Positions 22,258 through 36,200 of a stretch of 64,000 bases of DNA are shown piece by piece. The position numbers and the translations under genes are program-made. The first letter of the stretch is position 1; each line of letters opens with the position of its first letter. Where the stretch lies: contig NC_090253.1 in the NCBI RefSeq assembly GCF_037325665.1, positions 8,473,927 through 8,537,926 on the forward strand, given 5' to 3'. This DNA comes from Littorina saxatilis (Eukaryota > Mollusca > Gastropoda > Littorinimorpha > Littorinidae). The notes under the pieces are model-generated. The model was not told where the DNA came from, made no database searches, and saw nothing but the letters and a program-made list of their open reading frames with translations.

Positions 22258-23343
22258 TTACATTTAGTCAAGTTTTGACTAAATGTTTTAACGTAGAGGG
22301 GGGAATCGTGACGAGGGTCGTGGTGGTGTATGTGTGTGTGCAGAGCGATTCAGAGTAAACTACTGGACCGATCTTTATGAAATTTTACATGAGAGTTCCT
22401 GGGTATGATATCCCCAGATGTGTTTTTCATTTTTTTGATAAATGTCTTTGATGACGTCATATCCGGCTTTTCGTGAAAGTTGAGGCGGCACTGTCACGCT
22501 CTCATTTTTCAACCAAATTGGTTGAAATTTTGGGCAAGTAATCTTCGACGAAGGCCGGACTTTGGTATTGCATTTCAGCTTGGAGGCTTAAAATTTAATT
22601 AATGAGTTTGCTCATTAAAGTTGTCATTAAAATCGATTTTTCGCAAACAGATTTAAAATTGATTGCATCGTATTCTTCATCACATTCTGAATCTAAAAAT
22701 ATATACATATGTCATGTTTACTCTTAAAGTGAGATCACAATTAACGAAAATAGAACAATTAGTCTTGCGATTAAAATGTAAGAAATCGATCCAAAAATGA
22801 TGTCATCTTATTCTTGATCATTTCCTGATTCCAAAAACATATAGATATGATAGGTTGTATTCAAAACAAGCTCAGAAAGTTAACAAGAATACAGAAAAGC
22901 GCGCTTTCCTGCTTAGGCCAACAAAAAAAAAGGTCTGTTTACGGTAACATAGGCCAAAAAAATAGGGTCGGTAGGTCGGGATTTTTTTTTTCCCCCCAAA
23001 AAAACATATTTTTACGTTATTTTGCAAAAAAACCAAAGAATTATTATTATTTTTATTTTTCCAAATGCCCAAAAAAAGTCTAGGGTCGCGCGAAAAAAAT
23101 AGGGTCGGTCGGGTTACCGTAAACAGACTATTTTTTTTTGTTGGCCTTAGCACAATACGTTACCGCGCTAATCTGGCGTGTCAATATCACTACGTTTTGC
23201 ACGTGGAAGGTGAGCGATTTCCTTCACGCGGGGATTGACGAAGCTGTACTGTCTTACTGAATAAATACAGTGCGTTCAGTTTCATTCCGTGAGTTCGACA
23301 GCTTGACTAAATGTAGTAATTTCGCCTCACGCGACTTGTTTTA
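22258..23343 (+). mobile_element. ACATTTAGTCAAG-family element, copy 3, with an insertion
   Basis: Starts directly after copy 2 and ends CGCCTCACGCGACTTGTTTT. An AGGCC-ended foldback element sits inside it at 22916-23150. Confidence 0.8.
22916..23150. mobile_element. AGGCC-ended foldback element nested in copy 3
   Basis: GGCCAACAAAAAAA, GTCTGTTTACGGTAAC and GGGTCGGTAGGTCGGG on the left face GGGTCGGTCGGG, GTTACCGTAAACAGAC and TTTTTGTTGGCCTTA on the right. Confidence 0.8.
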
Positions 23344-23393
23344 ACGTTTTTTTGTGCGTATGAAGCACAGGGACTCACAGTTTGGGGTGCCGT

Positions 23394-23395
<2 letters not shown>

Positions 23396-23469
<74 letters not shown>
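23396..23469. repeat. (CA)n microsatellite
   Basis: About 74 bp of CA with one CAACAC break. Confidence 0.95.
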
Positions 23470-23470
<1 letters not shown>

Positions 23471-23659
23471 CATCTTCTACACCCACTTAAACAAATCAAT
23501 AGTTCAATTTCTGCAATTTTTCAGTGGTGTGCACCATAACATTGCAAACTAATCTCTCGTTTTGCGCAACAATAAGCAGGTGGTGACGTCACTCTTGGAC
23601 GAAGCCATTCCTGGAACATGTAACCAAGTTTGATTGTCTGCAGCCAACCGTGAACGTGT

Positions 23660-23839
23660 AGGCGAGGTGAGGGAGAGAGAGGGAGAGAGAGCGGGTGAAG
23701 ATAGAAGGATATAGAAGGGGTGAGTGAAGAGACGGAGAGGGAGAAAGAGCGTGGAGGGGTTGGTGGCAGAGAGAGAAATGGAGACATGGGACGGCGAGAG
23801 AGGAAGGGATAGAGGGAGAAAGGGGGACAGCAGAGACAG

Positions 23840-23898
<59 letters not shown>
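23660..23898. repeat. (GA)n-rich purine tract
   Basis: Purine-rich GAGAGGG sequence ends in a pure (AG)n run at 23842-23898. Confidence 0.9.
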
Positions 23899-23902
<4 letters not shown>

Positions 23903-24045
23903 GACTTAGACTTAGACCATTTTATTGACATAAAGGGTAAACATTTTAAGCCAAGGGCCTAATCTTACAACGTGCCCTTTACATTCGCACTAACACATCC
24001 GCACGCATATAGACAACATAATATAATGAATTCATATAGGAATTA
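23899..24045 (-). mobile_element. Possible LINE/SINE 3' tail
   Basis: On the minus strand, TATGTCAATAAAATGGTCTA is followed by (AAGTCT)n. This combines a polyadenylation-like AATAAA with a simple-repeat tail, a common non-LTR element ending. No coding part is seen. Confidence 0.35.
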
Positions 24046-24104
24046 AGTAGATGTGCAACGCCAAGGCACTGCATACCCCAGCGAAAGACAAACCTCTCTC
24101 TCTC

Positions 24105-24542
24105 TTTCTTTCTCAAACACACACACACACGAACACACACACACACACACCCCCCAAGTCACACACGTACACACGTACACACATACACGCTCACTCACAC
24201 GCACGCACTCACTCTCTCACACACACTTCATACACACAAAACACACCCCCATACGCACATATAGACAGACGGACATAAACACCTTTACAAACAAACACAC
24301 ATACACACACACATACGCACACACACACATACACACACCCACCCACTCTCTCTCTCTCTTTCTCTCTTATACAAACAGACACACACACACACACACACTG
24401 TACATACGCACAAACAAATACGCACATAGACAGTCGGACACACACACCTTTACAAACAAACACATATACACACTCATACACACACAAACATACACACAAA
24501 CTCATGCACACACACATTAACACACACACACACTCTCTCTCT

Positions 24543-24581
<39 letters not shown>

Positions 24582-24789
24582 CAAGTCACACACACACACA
24601 TGCACACACTCACTAACACGCACTCACTCACTCTCACAAAAAACTTCATACACACAAAACACACACCCATACGCATTATGGACAGACGGACATACACACC
24701 TTTACAAACAAACACACATACACGCACACACATACACTTATACCCACACACACATTTACACACACACGAGTACAGACTCATGCACGCGT

Positions 24790-24826
<37 letters not shown>

Positions 24827-24955
24827 TACACACACACACACCACACACATACGAGTACAGACTCATGCACGCGTGCGCACACACATCCACACACACACAC
24901 ACAAACAGTAACACTAACACATGTGCACAAAATGAACACAAACACACACACTGCG
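24105..24955. repeat. Large (CA)n-rich array with internal duplication
   Basis: CA, CACATA and CT stretches span 850 bp. A segment with ACTTCATACACACAAAACAC, CATACGCA, GACAGACGGACAT and ACCTTTACAAACAAACACA recurs about 430 bp apart, so the array is partly a longer duplication. Confidence 0.85.
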
Positions 24956-25311
24956 CGAGAGAGAAAGACGTCAGGGAGGCATGACGTCATGATGCATTAA
25001 TTGACGTCAAAGACTTTCGACCGTGACGTATTCTTCTTACGCGAGCTTTATCCATAGACTTGGAAACTGCGGAATTTCTACCCGTCCAAAACGGCCTTGG
25101 GTGGCGTTTGCTGAAAAAATGGGGGCGACTATTGCACCCACCGTATTTTTGTTAGTATGGTCCCAATTTTTGGTGAACTTCCATCTCCACCTGTAGCACG
25201 TAGCCGGGCACAAAGAATCCTTCTTTATCATGTATTATTCGGTATGCACATTTCTCAAGTCGATTACAGTATAGCGTTCACAGGATACCTCCAGCTTCGC
25301 TGGGATAAGCG

Positions 25312-25313
25312 AG

Positions 25314-25373
<60 letters not shown>

Positions 25374-25545
25374 GGGTGGGGGGGGGCAGCAAAGACAGAT
25401 AAAGAGAGAAAGGTTGGAGAGAGAGGGTGAGGAAGAGAGAGACATAGGAGAAGAGGGGAAGGGGGTGAAAATGAGTGAGAGCGAGAGAAAGAAAGGTGGG
25501 TGGGTGGGTGATGAGAAAGACGGAAAGGGGAACGAGAGGTAGAGA
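25312..25545. repeat. (GA)n microsatellite and purine-rich flank
   Basis: A pure GA run at 25318-25370, then AGAGAGG-rich sequence. It starts just after CCTCCAGCTTCGCTGGGA, similar to GGCTTCGCCGGGG near 6860. Confidence 0.9.
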
Positions 25546-25551
25546 GAGAAA

Positions 25552-26423
<872 letters not shown>

Positions 26424-26429
26424 CTCAGA

Positions 26430-26985
26430 AAAGTCCCAAGCCTAAAAAAGAAGGAGAAGAAACTAGTACTGAAGTAGTATCCGGAGGCTGCACTGCCTTT
26501 GCCTTTGGGTCCACTGTTGTAAGTAAACTCGGGCATCTTATCCTCTAAGCAGAAAAATCCACATTATCTCCCTTGACATTTGATGTATATTTTCCCGGCA
26601 TTGGGGCATGTATTGCTGTAGGGTATTGAACTTTTACATTTTGCTTGCTTCAGACCTATATTTCCTTCCATCGGATAGCTGCAGAAACACTTATAAATCC
26701 CTGTGCGCCCTGTAATTGTTTGCCAAGAACACACACGCAGACACACACACGCACGCAGACACACACACAACCTTTGAACAAATTACTCTCTAAATTCATA
26801 TTTTTTGTTTATTTTTCAAACTTGTTAAACTTGAAAAACTAATAGAATTGATTGAAATACAACCAAGAACACCATATATTACAACCACTGATTGAAGAAA
26901 ACGGACTGAAGCTTGCCTTCTGGTCTGTAAAACCAACATACATACAACTTTAAACTTTAGTCACATCAACCAACCATGCACACCA
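26430..26985. other. No feature recognised
   Basis: Mixed sequence with a short CA tract at 26730-26770. No coding or RNA feature that I can support. Confidence 0.4.
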
Positions 26986-26989
26986 TAGA

Positions 26990-27725
26990 TTCTTCCCATG
27001 TAAACCATTTCATTCACCACATCAGGTCTCCCCAGGCTTCTAATCTACATGGGACAAATCCATCCCTCCACTTGGTCACATACCTAAAATCAACAGCTTT
27101 TATACTTTCAGTGCAGACTGGAATATTTTTTTCTGAAATAATTTCCTTAAAGCCACTATAGTGTCTCAGGTTTTGGAAATATATTGAAATGTACATATTA
27201 GTAAACATTCGCGAAAGAATTAGGTTGAATGTTACAGATGTGCTTTTTGGTATTAAAACTAACAGCAAAAATATGAAGAAGATTAATCATATTATTTTAA
27301 TCGCAAAGATGTGCGAAAGCATTTTTTTGTTAAAAACGATTCACGATTAACACTGGAAATTATTTTTGGAAATCATGTTGTTTTGAGATTTCGTTAGTCT
27401 GACGTTTTATTAATTAAAAAACAAATTGTTTATTGTCTGATTTAAGGTAAAGCATGTAAATGAGAAAGTATGTGTACAAACAGAAAACACACACTTACCA
27501 TGTTTGTTATCACGTACGTGTTTATTGATTGATTAAAATTTTGGAGAAAAAAAAAATATATATATAGTGTCACATGCAAAAGTAATTCATAAAAAATTCT
27601 AACTCGAACAGGGGAAGTAGTCAGAATGTTAAGTTTTGGTATGTGTCCAAGTGGAGATAACTATGATCTTATCCTGAGTGGAAGTCTGGGCAGGCCTGAG
27701 ATAGTGGGTAGAACCCTTTTCATGG
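26990..27725. mobile_element. Possible diverged foldback element
   Basis: CTTCCCATGTAAACCATTTC and CAGGTCTCCCCAGGCTTC at the left resemble the inverse of 27685-27728 (GGCAGGCCTGAGATAG, CCCTTTTCATGGGGACC). Inner parts CCACTTGGTCACATACCTAA and GGTATGTGTCCAAGTGGAG are also inverted, as in 12144-12484. Confidence 0.5.
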
Positions 27726-27743
27726 GGACCGTCTTCAATGTTA

Positions 27744-28020
27744 AGGCCTAAAAAAAAAATAGGTGTGGTTACGGTGACCCGACCTACCCTATTTTTAGGG
27801 GCTGACCCTATAACTTTTTATTACATTTGTCAACAAACAAACAAAAAAACCGAGTGCAAAAAACGCAATGAAAGCGACAGCGCTCGAGTCGCACACTTAT
27901 TTCCCTGTCAAGTAGGTTTAATTTGTACACATTAGAAAAAAAGTTTAAAAAAAAAGTGATTGCCTACCCTATTTTTTGGGGCTATGTTACCGTAACCACA
28001 CCTATTTTTTTTTGGCCTAA
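27744..28020. mobile_element. AGGCC-ended foldback element (GGTGTGGTTAC subtype)
   Basis: AAGGCCTAAAAAAAAAATAG, GGTGTGGTTACGGT and CCGACCTACCCTATTTTTAG on the left. The right has GTTACCGTAACCACACC and TTTTTTTGGCCTAA. Confidence 0.82.
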
Positions 28021-28650
28021 AACAAAATCAGCAGAAATATTTCTGTGCATGTATATCTAACAGTGAAAAAATGTACAAGCTGCTGTTTCCTGGAACAATT
28101 ATTTTTTGTATTATGCCGTCTTTTTGATTGTGTGAAACAACACACAGTAAACCTTTGATTTGCAACAAGTGTGCTTTACAAGGTGGATCATTATAAAAAA
28201 AAAAAGCGGGCTATGTTTAATGATAAAACTGGTGTAACAAAACTCGCTGGAGAATTTAAAACAAAACAAGTTTATTCACTACAATTATGCCTCAAGTTCT
28301 TGTTAATTTCAAGTGCATATCGGACTTTATTCATGATAAAACATGTTCTTAACAAATAAAAAATACTTAAAGTTGACAATTCACCACTGGAAAGGAAAAA
28401 TCCTGATCCATTCAGAAATGTCCCCAATACCCCAAAATGTGCAAAGGTAAGAAATATTCAGCTTTTGATTCAAGCAGCTTCCAAACATCTATCTCACAGC
28501 AGCAGTGTATCTACTCAATCAAAATGTTGAAGGCTGTGGGTAATATCAGCAGAACTGTGAAATGTTACATTCATATAATTATGCTGATGTTTGTGGTGGG
28601 TTATTTGTAATTTTTTTTCCTTATCACACATTTGGTTTTGATATTATCCC

Positions 28651-28986
28651 CAGACCTGGGAACCCCTGTTTTGCACTAGAAGTATTCTCAAGCAAACTTG
28701 GTGTATTTTCAGAAAAATGAGCGAACTCCATTCATGATTCAAACATGTTTCACACGCGTTTGTTGCAATGTTACCAATATGTTTAAAACAAATGCTTCTT
28801 TCAATGTGTACTGACAAAAAACCGTAATCATGTGTCAAAATACTGGATCGGCCTCAGGGTGTGCTTGTAAAGAAAAGTAGTCTTGGATTTTTTCTTGTCG
28901 TATTTTTTTTCGACTGACCACGCTAATCATATTCTAGACAATAATGCTTACCAAATATGGCAATATCGTATGGGTTCCCAGGTCTG
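28651..28986. mobile_element. hAT-like MITE
   Basis: Perfect inverted ends CAGACCTGGGAACCC, 336 bp, with TATCCC(C) repeated on both sides (28645-28650 and 28987-28993). CAG-starting ends and a 7-8 bp duplication fit hAT. It has no coding capacity. Confidence 0.8.
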
Positions 28987-28993
28987 TATCCCC

Positions 28994-29746
28994 TTCATGC
29001 AGTGTTTCAAATGTCGGTCAAGTTTACAGACCAAGGGACAACAGAACTTGTCCTTTGTTGGGAGGTGGTCTTCCATTAGCAGGGGCCTCACCAGGTACCT
29101 CAGTGAAAGACTATATTAACACCACAAAGTGTACTGCAAAAGGAACAGTACACATCTACAACTAGCTACTTGAGCACCAAAAACTATGCAACTCCCACTG
29201 AAGGTATCTGACTAGAGCTTGGGTTCAACAAGTGCAAATGTCAAGGCAAGTACAGCAGTCTTGCTCATTGAAATGGAAATACAATCATGGACCCAAAGAT
29301 ATTGCACTGCTGTTTGGTTCGCAAGACAATACTTCATTGCAACCATAGGCAACACACTATGCATTCTGCTTGGCTTGATAGTTACATACATTGAATACTT
29401 TTGAACGAGTGGGGGCCAAAAAAGTGGTGCGATATTTTGTGCCAAGTTTTCTTTGATTCTGGAAGTATGGGTGTGCTTCCGCAGGCACCGCAGCCTTGAG
29501 TGATCCTTTCTCACCAGCAAGCAAGAGGCTATCCGTAAGCCATTCTCACGTGAAAGAAACGGAGGACTGCACTTGTGCAACCCAAGCTTGAATGCTTTTA
29601 TCTCCACCCAGGCGTGACACCATGTACTAATACTGATTCACTATACATGTATCCCTCGCATGCATTCAACCCAACGTGTGAATGTCAAAAAGCATCGAAG
29701 CACAGCAGACTGCAGTCCTGGCTCTGTGTGTGACACCTTTGCTTGA
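28994..29746. other. No feature recognised
   Basis: Unique-looking sequence with short unremarkable frames. It could contain ERp29 3'UTR only if that is unusually long. Confidence 0.4.
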
Positions 29747-29908
29747 TACAGTGGAACCCAAATTTAAGACTCCCTCCCTTTTAAAAACCTGTTTTTTCAG
29801 ATTTTCTGTTCATAACCTGTGTAAATATACTCCCATTGTAAGACTCCCTTCTTTTTAAGGTCTGATTTTCTTAGATTTTGGAAGGTCTTGAAAGGGGGTT
29901 CCATTGTA
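29747..29908. mobile_element. TACAGTGGAACCCC foldback element
   Basis: Ends TACAGTGGAACCC and GGGTTCCATTGTA, with inner CTTTTAAAAACC / GGTCTTGAAAGG symmetry. Relatives are at 39352-39573, 42753-43232, 43909-44069 and 56555-56674. Confidence 0.75.
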
Positions 29909-30179
29909 CAATTATCTCTTACACGCAAATCAGCAGGTAACCATTATGACAACCAAAAATAAAGAAGGCACACAAAATTGAAAGCGAATAGCAAAATATG
30001 TTAAAAAGATTGCAAAGTTGCATAAAATGAAATGAAAGTTAATTTTTTTTTTAAAAGAAGATGAAAACAGCAACAAAGAAAAAAGAGAAAGACAGTGCTC
30101 TCCAAAGAGTAAAACGGAAATTTTTACAAATACAGGTGTAACAACAAATTACTACATTGTACTCCTTTTATTCTTGCTT

Positions 30180-30693
30180 CCTGGACTGGGTGGCCGAGTG
30201 GTAACGCACTTGCGCTCGGAAGCGAGAGGTTGCGTGTTCAGGCCTGGGTCAGGCCACAATTTTCTCCCCCCTTTCCTAACCTAGGTGGTGGGTTCAAGTG
30301 CTAGTCTTTCGGATGAGACGAAAAACCGAGGTCCCTTCGTGTACACTACATTGGGGTGTGCATGTTAAAGATCCAACGATTGACAAAAGGGTCTTTCCTG
30401 GCAAAATTGTATAGGCATAGATAAAAATGTCCACCAAAATACCCGTATGACTTGGAATAATAGGCCGTGAAAAGTAGGATATGCGCCGAAATGGCTGCGA
30501 TCTGCTGGCCGATGTGAATGCGTGATGTATTGTGTAAAAATATTTCATCTCACACGGCATAAATAAATCCCTGCACCTTGAATATGTGCGCGATATAAAT
30601 TGCATAAAATAAAAATAAAAATAAATCCCTGTGCTTAGAACTGTACCCACGGAATACGCGCAATATAAGCCTCATATTGATTGATTGATTGAT
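30180..30693 (+). mobile_element. SINE family A with a different tRNA head
   Basis: The head is tRNA-like (GTGGCCGAGTGGTAACGC, then TTGCGTGTTCAGGCCTGG) and differs from that at 37604. The core and 3' end are family A, with the longer tail form containing CCTTGAATATGTGCGCGATA before CGCGCAATATAAGCCTCATA and (TTGA)n. Confidence 0.85.
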
Positions 30694-30744
30694 AGTGCTG
30701 TGAGGTTACCCTCTGCCATACAGTACGACGCATCCTTTTTTTTC

Positions 30745-30957
30745 CCCTGCATGCATGTGTATTTATGTTTCCAAGCCCTGAGACTTTCGCTGTGAACTCG
30801 TGTGTGTGCACATGGGGGTGTTTGGACACCGAGGGAAGTCTGCACAAAGTTGACTCTGGGAAATAAATCCCTCACCGAACAAGGGGATCGAACCCAAGCT
30901 GATAGCGATAACTGGTTTTCAAGCCAGCGCCACTACCGACTGAGCTATTTCCTAGTC
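30745..30957 (-). mobile_element. SINE family B fragment
   Basis: The minus-strand tRNA-like head (GGAAATAGCTCAGTCGGTAG; GGGTTCGATCCCC) and body match 3590-3829. It lies tail-to-tail with the SINE at 30180. Confidence 0.75.
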
Positions 30958-31468
30958 CAGAGGAGTAAGTTGTGGGTAAGTTAGGTGGATTTCTTTTAAG
31001 TGCTCCCCCCAAAAAAAAGAAAAATGACAAGCACGAACAGACCTATCACCTCTCTTCTTCAGATTCTTAATCACACAGAACATTAGCAAACCAGGAGTGT
31101 CTATGAGGGGATGGAAAAGCCCTGACACTCTTCCTGCCATACAAATGCATACAATTTTACTCCAAACTTCAGAGACGTACAGGTATAGGTCAAACACATT
31201 GTCACAGTTTGCCACAAGCCTTCAGCTACATTCGTTCACAAATTTACACATAAACAGCTTTAACTTACATACATGTACATGTACATACATCATTTACCAA
31301 AATAGAGAACCAAAAGGTAGAAAGGAAAGAAAACCCACGCTTACCAAGATCAAATTTTGGCATTAACATTTAAGTTCAATTACCTCAATTGAGAAGGGAA
31401 ACAAAATCAATGATGAAAAAAAGAACAAGGTTGAAAACAGTCTAGAGGAGATAAAAACAGCAGCTTGT

Positions 31469-31800
31469 TTACAACTCGTCCTTCATGCGTAACTCAAAGG
31501 ACGTCAAAATGTTCAGCCTCTTGCCAAGCTGCTCTTTCTTTTTATCGCTCACTTTACCGTCACGCAATTTTTCCACTCGTTCTGTTTCCGTCTGAATAAA
31601 CTTGTCTCCCTTATCTATGACCCTCCTCATGGTCTTGACGTAAACCTCGGCTGATTCCTTGTCAGCTTCGTTGCTCAGAGCCTTGGCCGCCTCCTCTGCC
31701 TTTCGTAGTATGGCTTCGCGTTTATCGACGGCAGCCTTGAAAAAGGTGGTGACCAGTTTGTCAAACTCCTCCAGACAGGCAGGGAGACCCAGCCACAGCC
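31469..31800 (-). CDS. ERP29: ERp29 coding exon 4 (helical C-terminal domain and KDEL)
   Basis: Encodes the last 110 residues, strongly charged and helical (for example [20 protein letters not shown]), ending KDEL then TAA. The acceptor is GTGCACAG. The whole C-terminal domain is in one exon. Confidence 0.95.
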
Positions 31801-33190
31801 CTGTGCACGACAAACAAGTCATTTGCATGTGTTCATATTTACACAACAAATTTATAGTATTTACAAAATGAATGCAGACTATTTAAACGGATTTAAATTT
31901 AAAGGAATGAGAGTGAAAGTCGCTTGTTCACTTCAATGCTTGTTATTTTCTCGGTTGCCAGGAGGCTGGTTCTGAATAACTCTTATTTAACTTACTCTAT
32001 TGCACATGTATGTATGGAGAGCGCTTACTTCCCTTTGTTTGTCAGAATGAAGACTTCATCATGATTAAAGGGAAGTAAGAGCTTTAGACAAAGAGAGCTG
32101 TGAGTGAGAGATATGCACAATAAGTCTTCTTGCATCCAAGACAAAAGGAAGCACTGAATGAACAAGCGACTGTCAGCCCTATTAGTGCTCCGACTACTCT
32201 TCACAATTCCTGCAGGCGCTAGGAGACTGGTGCCACACAACTCTCACCGTTATTGTCTACAGAGCGTTCTCGTCCCTTTGGGTTGTTTTTAAGATCTTGT
32301 CTTTCGCTTGCTGCCTCACTTGCTGCGATTCACATTTGGTAATGATTCTAACATTAACACTTCATTCACTTATTCATGCAAAAGCCTGTCTGTACACACG
32401 TGTATATGAAAACCCAGACACTCATACATAATCTATATATATACATAGATAGTTCCACACACAGGCACATATGTATATTCACTCACTACCCATACATTTG
32501 TATGAAAAACTCTTCTGGTAATCAGAATGTTCATCCAAATAACCACAGATGAAAAGGAATGAAAAGATGGCTGATGAATAAAACTGCCAAGGATACTGAA
32601 CTTTTTGTTTGCACCCCTTTATATGGTTTTTGCCGTCAAAATATCTTTCACGCTTTTTTTATAAATAGGATTTTATACATGGACTGTTTGAGCCATCATT
32701 CACACAACAATAAAATTACCTGTGGTTTCCATGATAAATTTCTTGATCTTATCAGCATTTTTGCCGTCTCCTGTGAAAGGGATAGGCTCCTTTTTGCCTT
32801 TCAGGAACATTTTGTAAACGGGGAAGTCCTCTTTCTTTACCACAAAACGCTCGGCCAAGTCAGCATTGTCTTTGTCGCCATAGTCTGCACAATCACACAT
32901 CAGTTTATTGTTTATTGTTATTTTCAACAAGTTATAGTTGTATATATTTTCTGCAAAAAAATGAATACTTTAATAATAAAAAAACAAACATAAAACACTA
33001 AAGATGTTAGGTTAATTGCTATAGCAGTCCTCTTTGAATTTTGTCTTTAAAAATAGCTATAATATATATATTCATACAGGCTTCTTTCATGTCGCCTGAA
33101 CAATGTTTTTTCTCTTGTGCTGCCAACCCAAAACTTCTTTTACAATATTATAAGTTTTCTGTTTTTGGTGTTTTGTTGTGTGTGGTTGGT

Positions 33191-33221
<31 letters not shown>

Positions 33222-36200
33222 GAGAGGGGTCAGAAAAAAATCTGACTTACTATAACCCTATTTCTGTTAAAGGCACAGTAAGCCTCCCGTAAACCATCAC
33301 AGATACTGTTAGGCTTTTACACACAGTACAAACACCCTTTCATTTAAACACTCACCGCTTGAGAACATCCTAAGTGCCCTCCGTAAAGAGCGAGCAATTT
33401 TCAAAGAATTTATTTTTGCGTGGTTTATCTTACGCCTGAGCCATCGTGAACCCGTGTGATCCAGTTTCCCTTTTTCACAATGTTGTCGTCAGTTTGTAAT
33501 TCGCTGTGAGCTTATCTGCGATAGCACGTTATTATGTACTTCTGACAATGCACGAAACAAACGGCTGTGGTTCACAAGAACTCTAGCGATGGCTTTTGAC
33601 TGTTCAGAGGAACTGGCGATAGCATAAACCGTCGTCTGCTACGAGAATCACGACCTTGCGTGACCCTGCTTCCGGGCTTGTCTTTTTTCAAACACTTCGA
33701 ATTGTACTGATCTTGTCTTGATGAAAAAAGAATTCTTTTATGATTTAAGAATGTTTGTGTAACAAGCTGTCAATTTATTATTTAGATTTTGAAAGTTACC
33801 GGTCTAGCACCAAAACGCATCACGGTCCAATTGTGTGAGGAGACAATCCGCAAAATTAATTCTTTTAAAATTGCTCGCTCTTTGCGTAGGGCACCTGGGA
33901 TGTTCCCGTTCGGTGAGCGTTCAAATGGAAGGGTGTTTGTACTGTGTGTAAAAACCTGACAGTATCTGTGATGGTTTACGGGAGGCTTTCTGTGCCTTTA
34001 AGCATATGTAACAATAAATACACATAGGGGCCAGTGGGATGAGGGCAGGCGTGACGGAGGGGGTTGAATGAATGGTGCAGTAGTTCTCGAGATATGGTCA
34101 TTTTAGTTGAGAAATTTTGGGCGTCATTTGAGGACAAAGCTAGTAGCTAATTACATGGGACATAGACTGATTGCTGTGACAATCACATGAAATTTTGAAA
34201 TTAATGGTTGAATGACAAGAAACACACCATTTTAAAGAGATCAACATTCTGAGCACATAGCAATTTGTTTTATTTAAATCGGTGCAGTAGTTCTCGAGAT
34301 ATGGTCATTTTAGTTCGAAATCACTTTGCTTTGAGCGAGATCGCAACCTCTTCAGGCTTTTGATCGGCCGAGTTTCGCATTTTTCGGGTCCAGTTTTGCG
34401 CAGCATAATCGTTTGGAATAAGTCATTTCTCGCTCGATTCTTTTGATTTTTGGCTTAAATGAAACAGAAGTTAATGTTTTATAAATTGCATTTCAACCGT
34501 GTATGCCGATGGAAGTTTTCAGACCAAATTTTAGTGAAACTCATATGAGTAATATTCACTGACATGCTGACGGAGATGTAGCTTCCGGTGGTTCGCGTTT
34601 TTTTGTATGCGAAAGATGTAAGGCTTTCTCTGATTGGTTGCAAAATATCACAGCCCTCCAATGAAAATTACGGTATTTCGAGCAGTTTGAAATGAACTGG
34701 TCGTCTGCTAAGAGTGACGCGAAAATGGCCGCGAGAGGCAGTGAAGACGAACACGCACTTTCACACTCAAAATATTCCAAAACACATCTTTTATTAATTT
34801 CATACAGTAAACTTTGTTTTTGAATCATTTCTTTATTCATTCCTTTTTTATTTGATACATAATATGTGACTCACAAACATCAATTATGCCAATTATTTCA
34901 CTCAAAGTGAAAAAAAAGTGCCTTTTCACTGTGTCCTCAGTTGACGCTGGGCGATGTGGCAATGCTATTAACAGGGGTGTTTCACTGTACAACATTGCTT
35001 CACGATCTACTGGCCACAAATATATATACTAACCAGCAATCTGCACCTCAGCAACCAAGAGTTCAGGCTGTGAGACGGACGCCTCTGCCACCTTCTTGAA
35101 CACATCCTGCTTGTCTCCATAGGGATAGGTCTCGTCAAATTTCACCAACACTGCCTTGTGCTTGTCCACAATCTGATATCAGAAAGCAAAAAAAATGAAA
35201 ACATTTCTGAATAAGAACATAATGCCACACGAGGTTATTTTTTTTTAAATCAGCAAACATTAGCAGTGGTTTTGCGTGGCATACAGAATAAGATGTCTCA
35301 ATGGATGTGTCAGCTAGACAAAGGCTTCCGTTGACGGCGTTGTGCAGCCGGCCCAAACACAAGATTATTGTCACTCGCACGAAAGATAAGGGGAAGATAA
35401 CGAAAGCAAGGAAATCGGCAATCTTGAACTTTAGCGTGTTAAATTCATAGCTCATAATTCAGAGGCATTTAAGTCTCCAAATTTGTAGAACCTGCACTTG
35501 TAATCATAACATGTCATTTTAGATCCCTTTGAAGTTACGGAATAAACTCTGATGATCTGTACGAATGCATTTCGTTTACATGGGTCAGGGACCTATATTT
35601 ATCTAATATAGGTAGGTCAATGCATGGGTCAAAGAAGGAATTATCCGTATGAGCGGGAAAAGGGAGACAACTCTTTCGTGTAAATGATGTCCCATGGTTG
35701 ACAACGTACGCCATTTTCGTCGATTGAACAACCAAATTAATTAATTATGCTTAAGTTTGGAGCTCAATCCGTCAATTAATTTCACGACAAATGTTCTTTG
35801 GCTTGCTTACATGGACTTGTATCAAAAATAAGTCAAGAATGTCACTGGATTCTGAGCTATAAATTTAACACGCTAAAGTTCAAGATTACCAGGAAATCGT
35901 TGCAAATCTTCTTGCTTCCAGCATGAAATGATCCAAGACGAGACGAACCTTCATAATTAAAAACAAAGTCTGATTACTTGACCCTATCTTGGGTATTCTG
36001 GCGCCTGTAGTCCGAACAGCACACCGAGTCACCATTAATGGAATTAGTGTCGTCTGCTGTGGGGAAATCTCGCAGCGTAAGTTATGAAGCACAAATAAAA
36101 AGAATAAAATGCTCTCTGTTGTGCAGATCTTGTTCACTTACTTTGTCGAACACGCCTGAATTTAGGTTGACTGAGCCCTTGACAATTTCTCCACCGGCAT

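Noticed and set aside
30735-30957. Possible separate tRNA-like gene next to SINE 30180
   Set aside because: It matches the body as well as the head of the repeat at 3590-3829, so it is a SINE copy.
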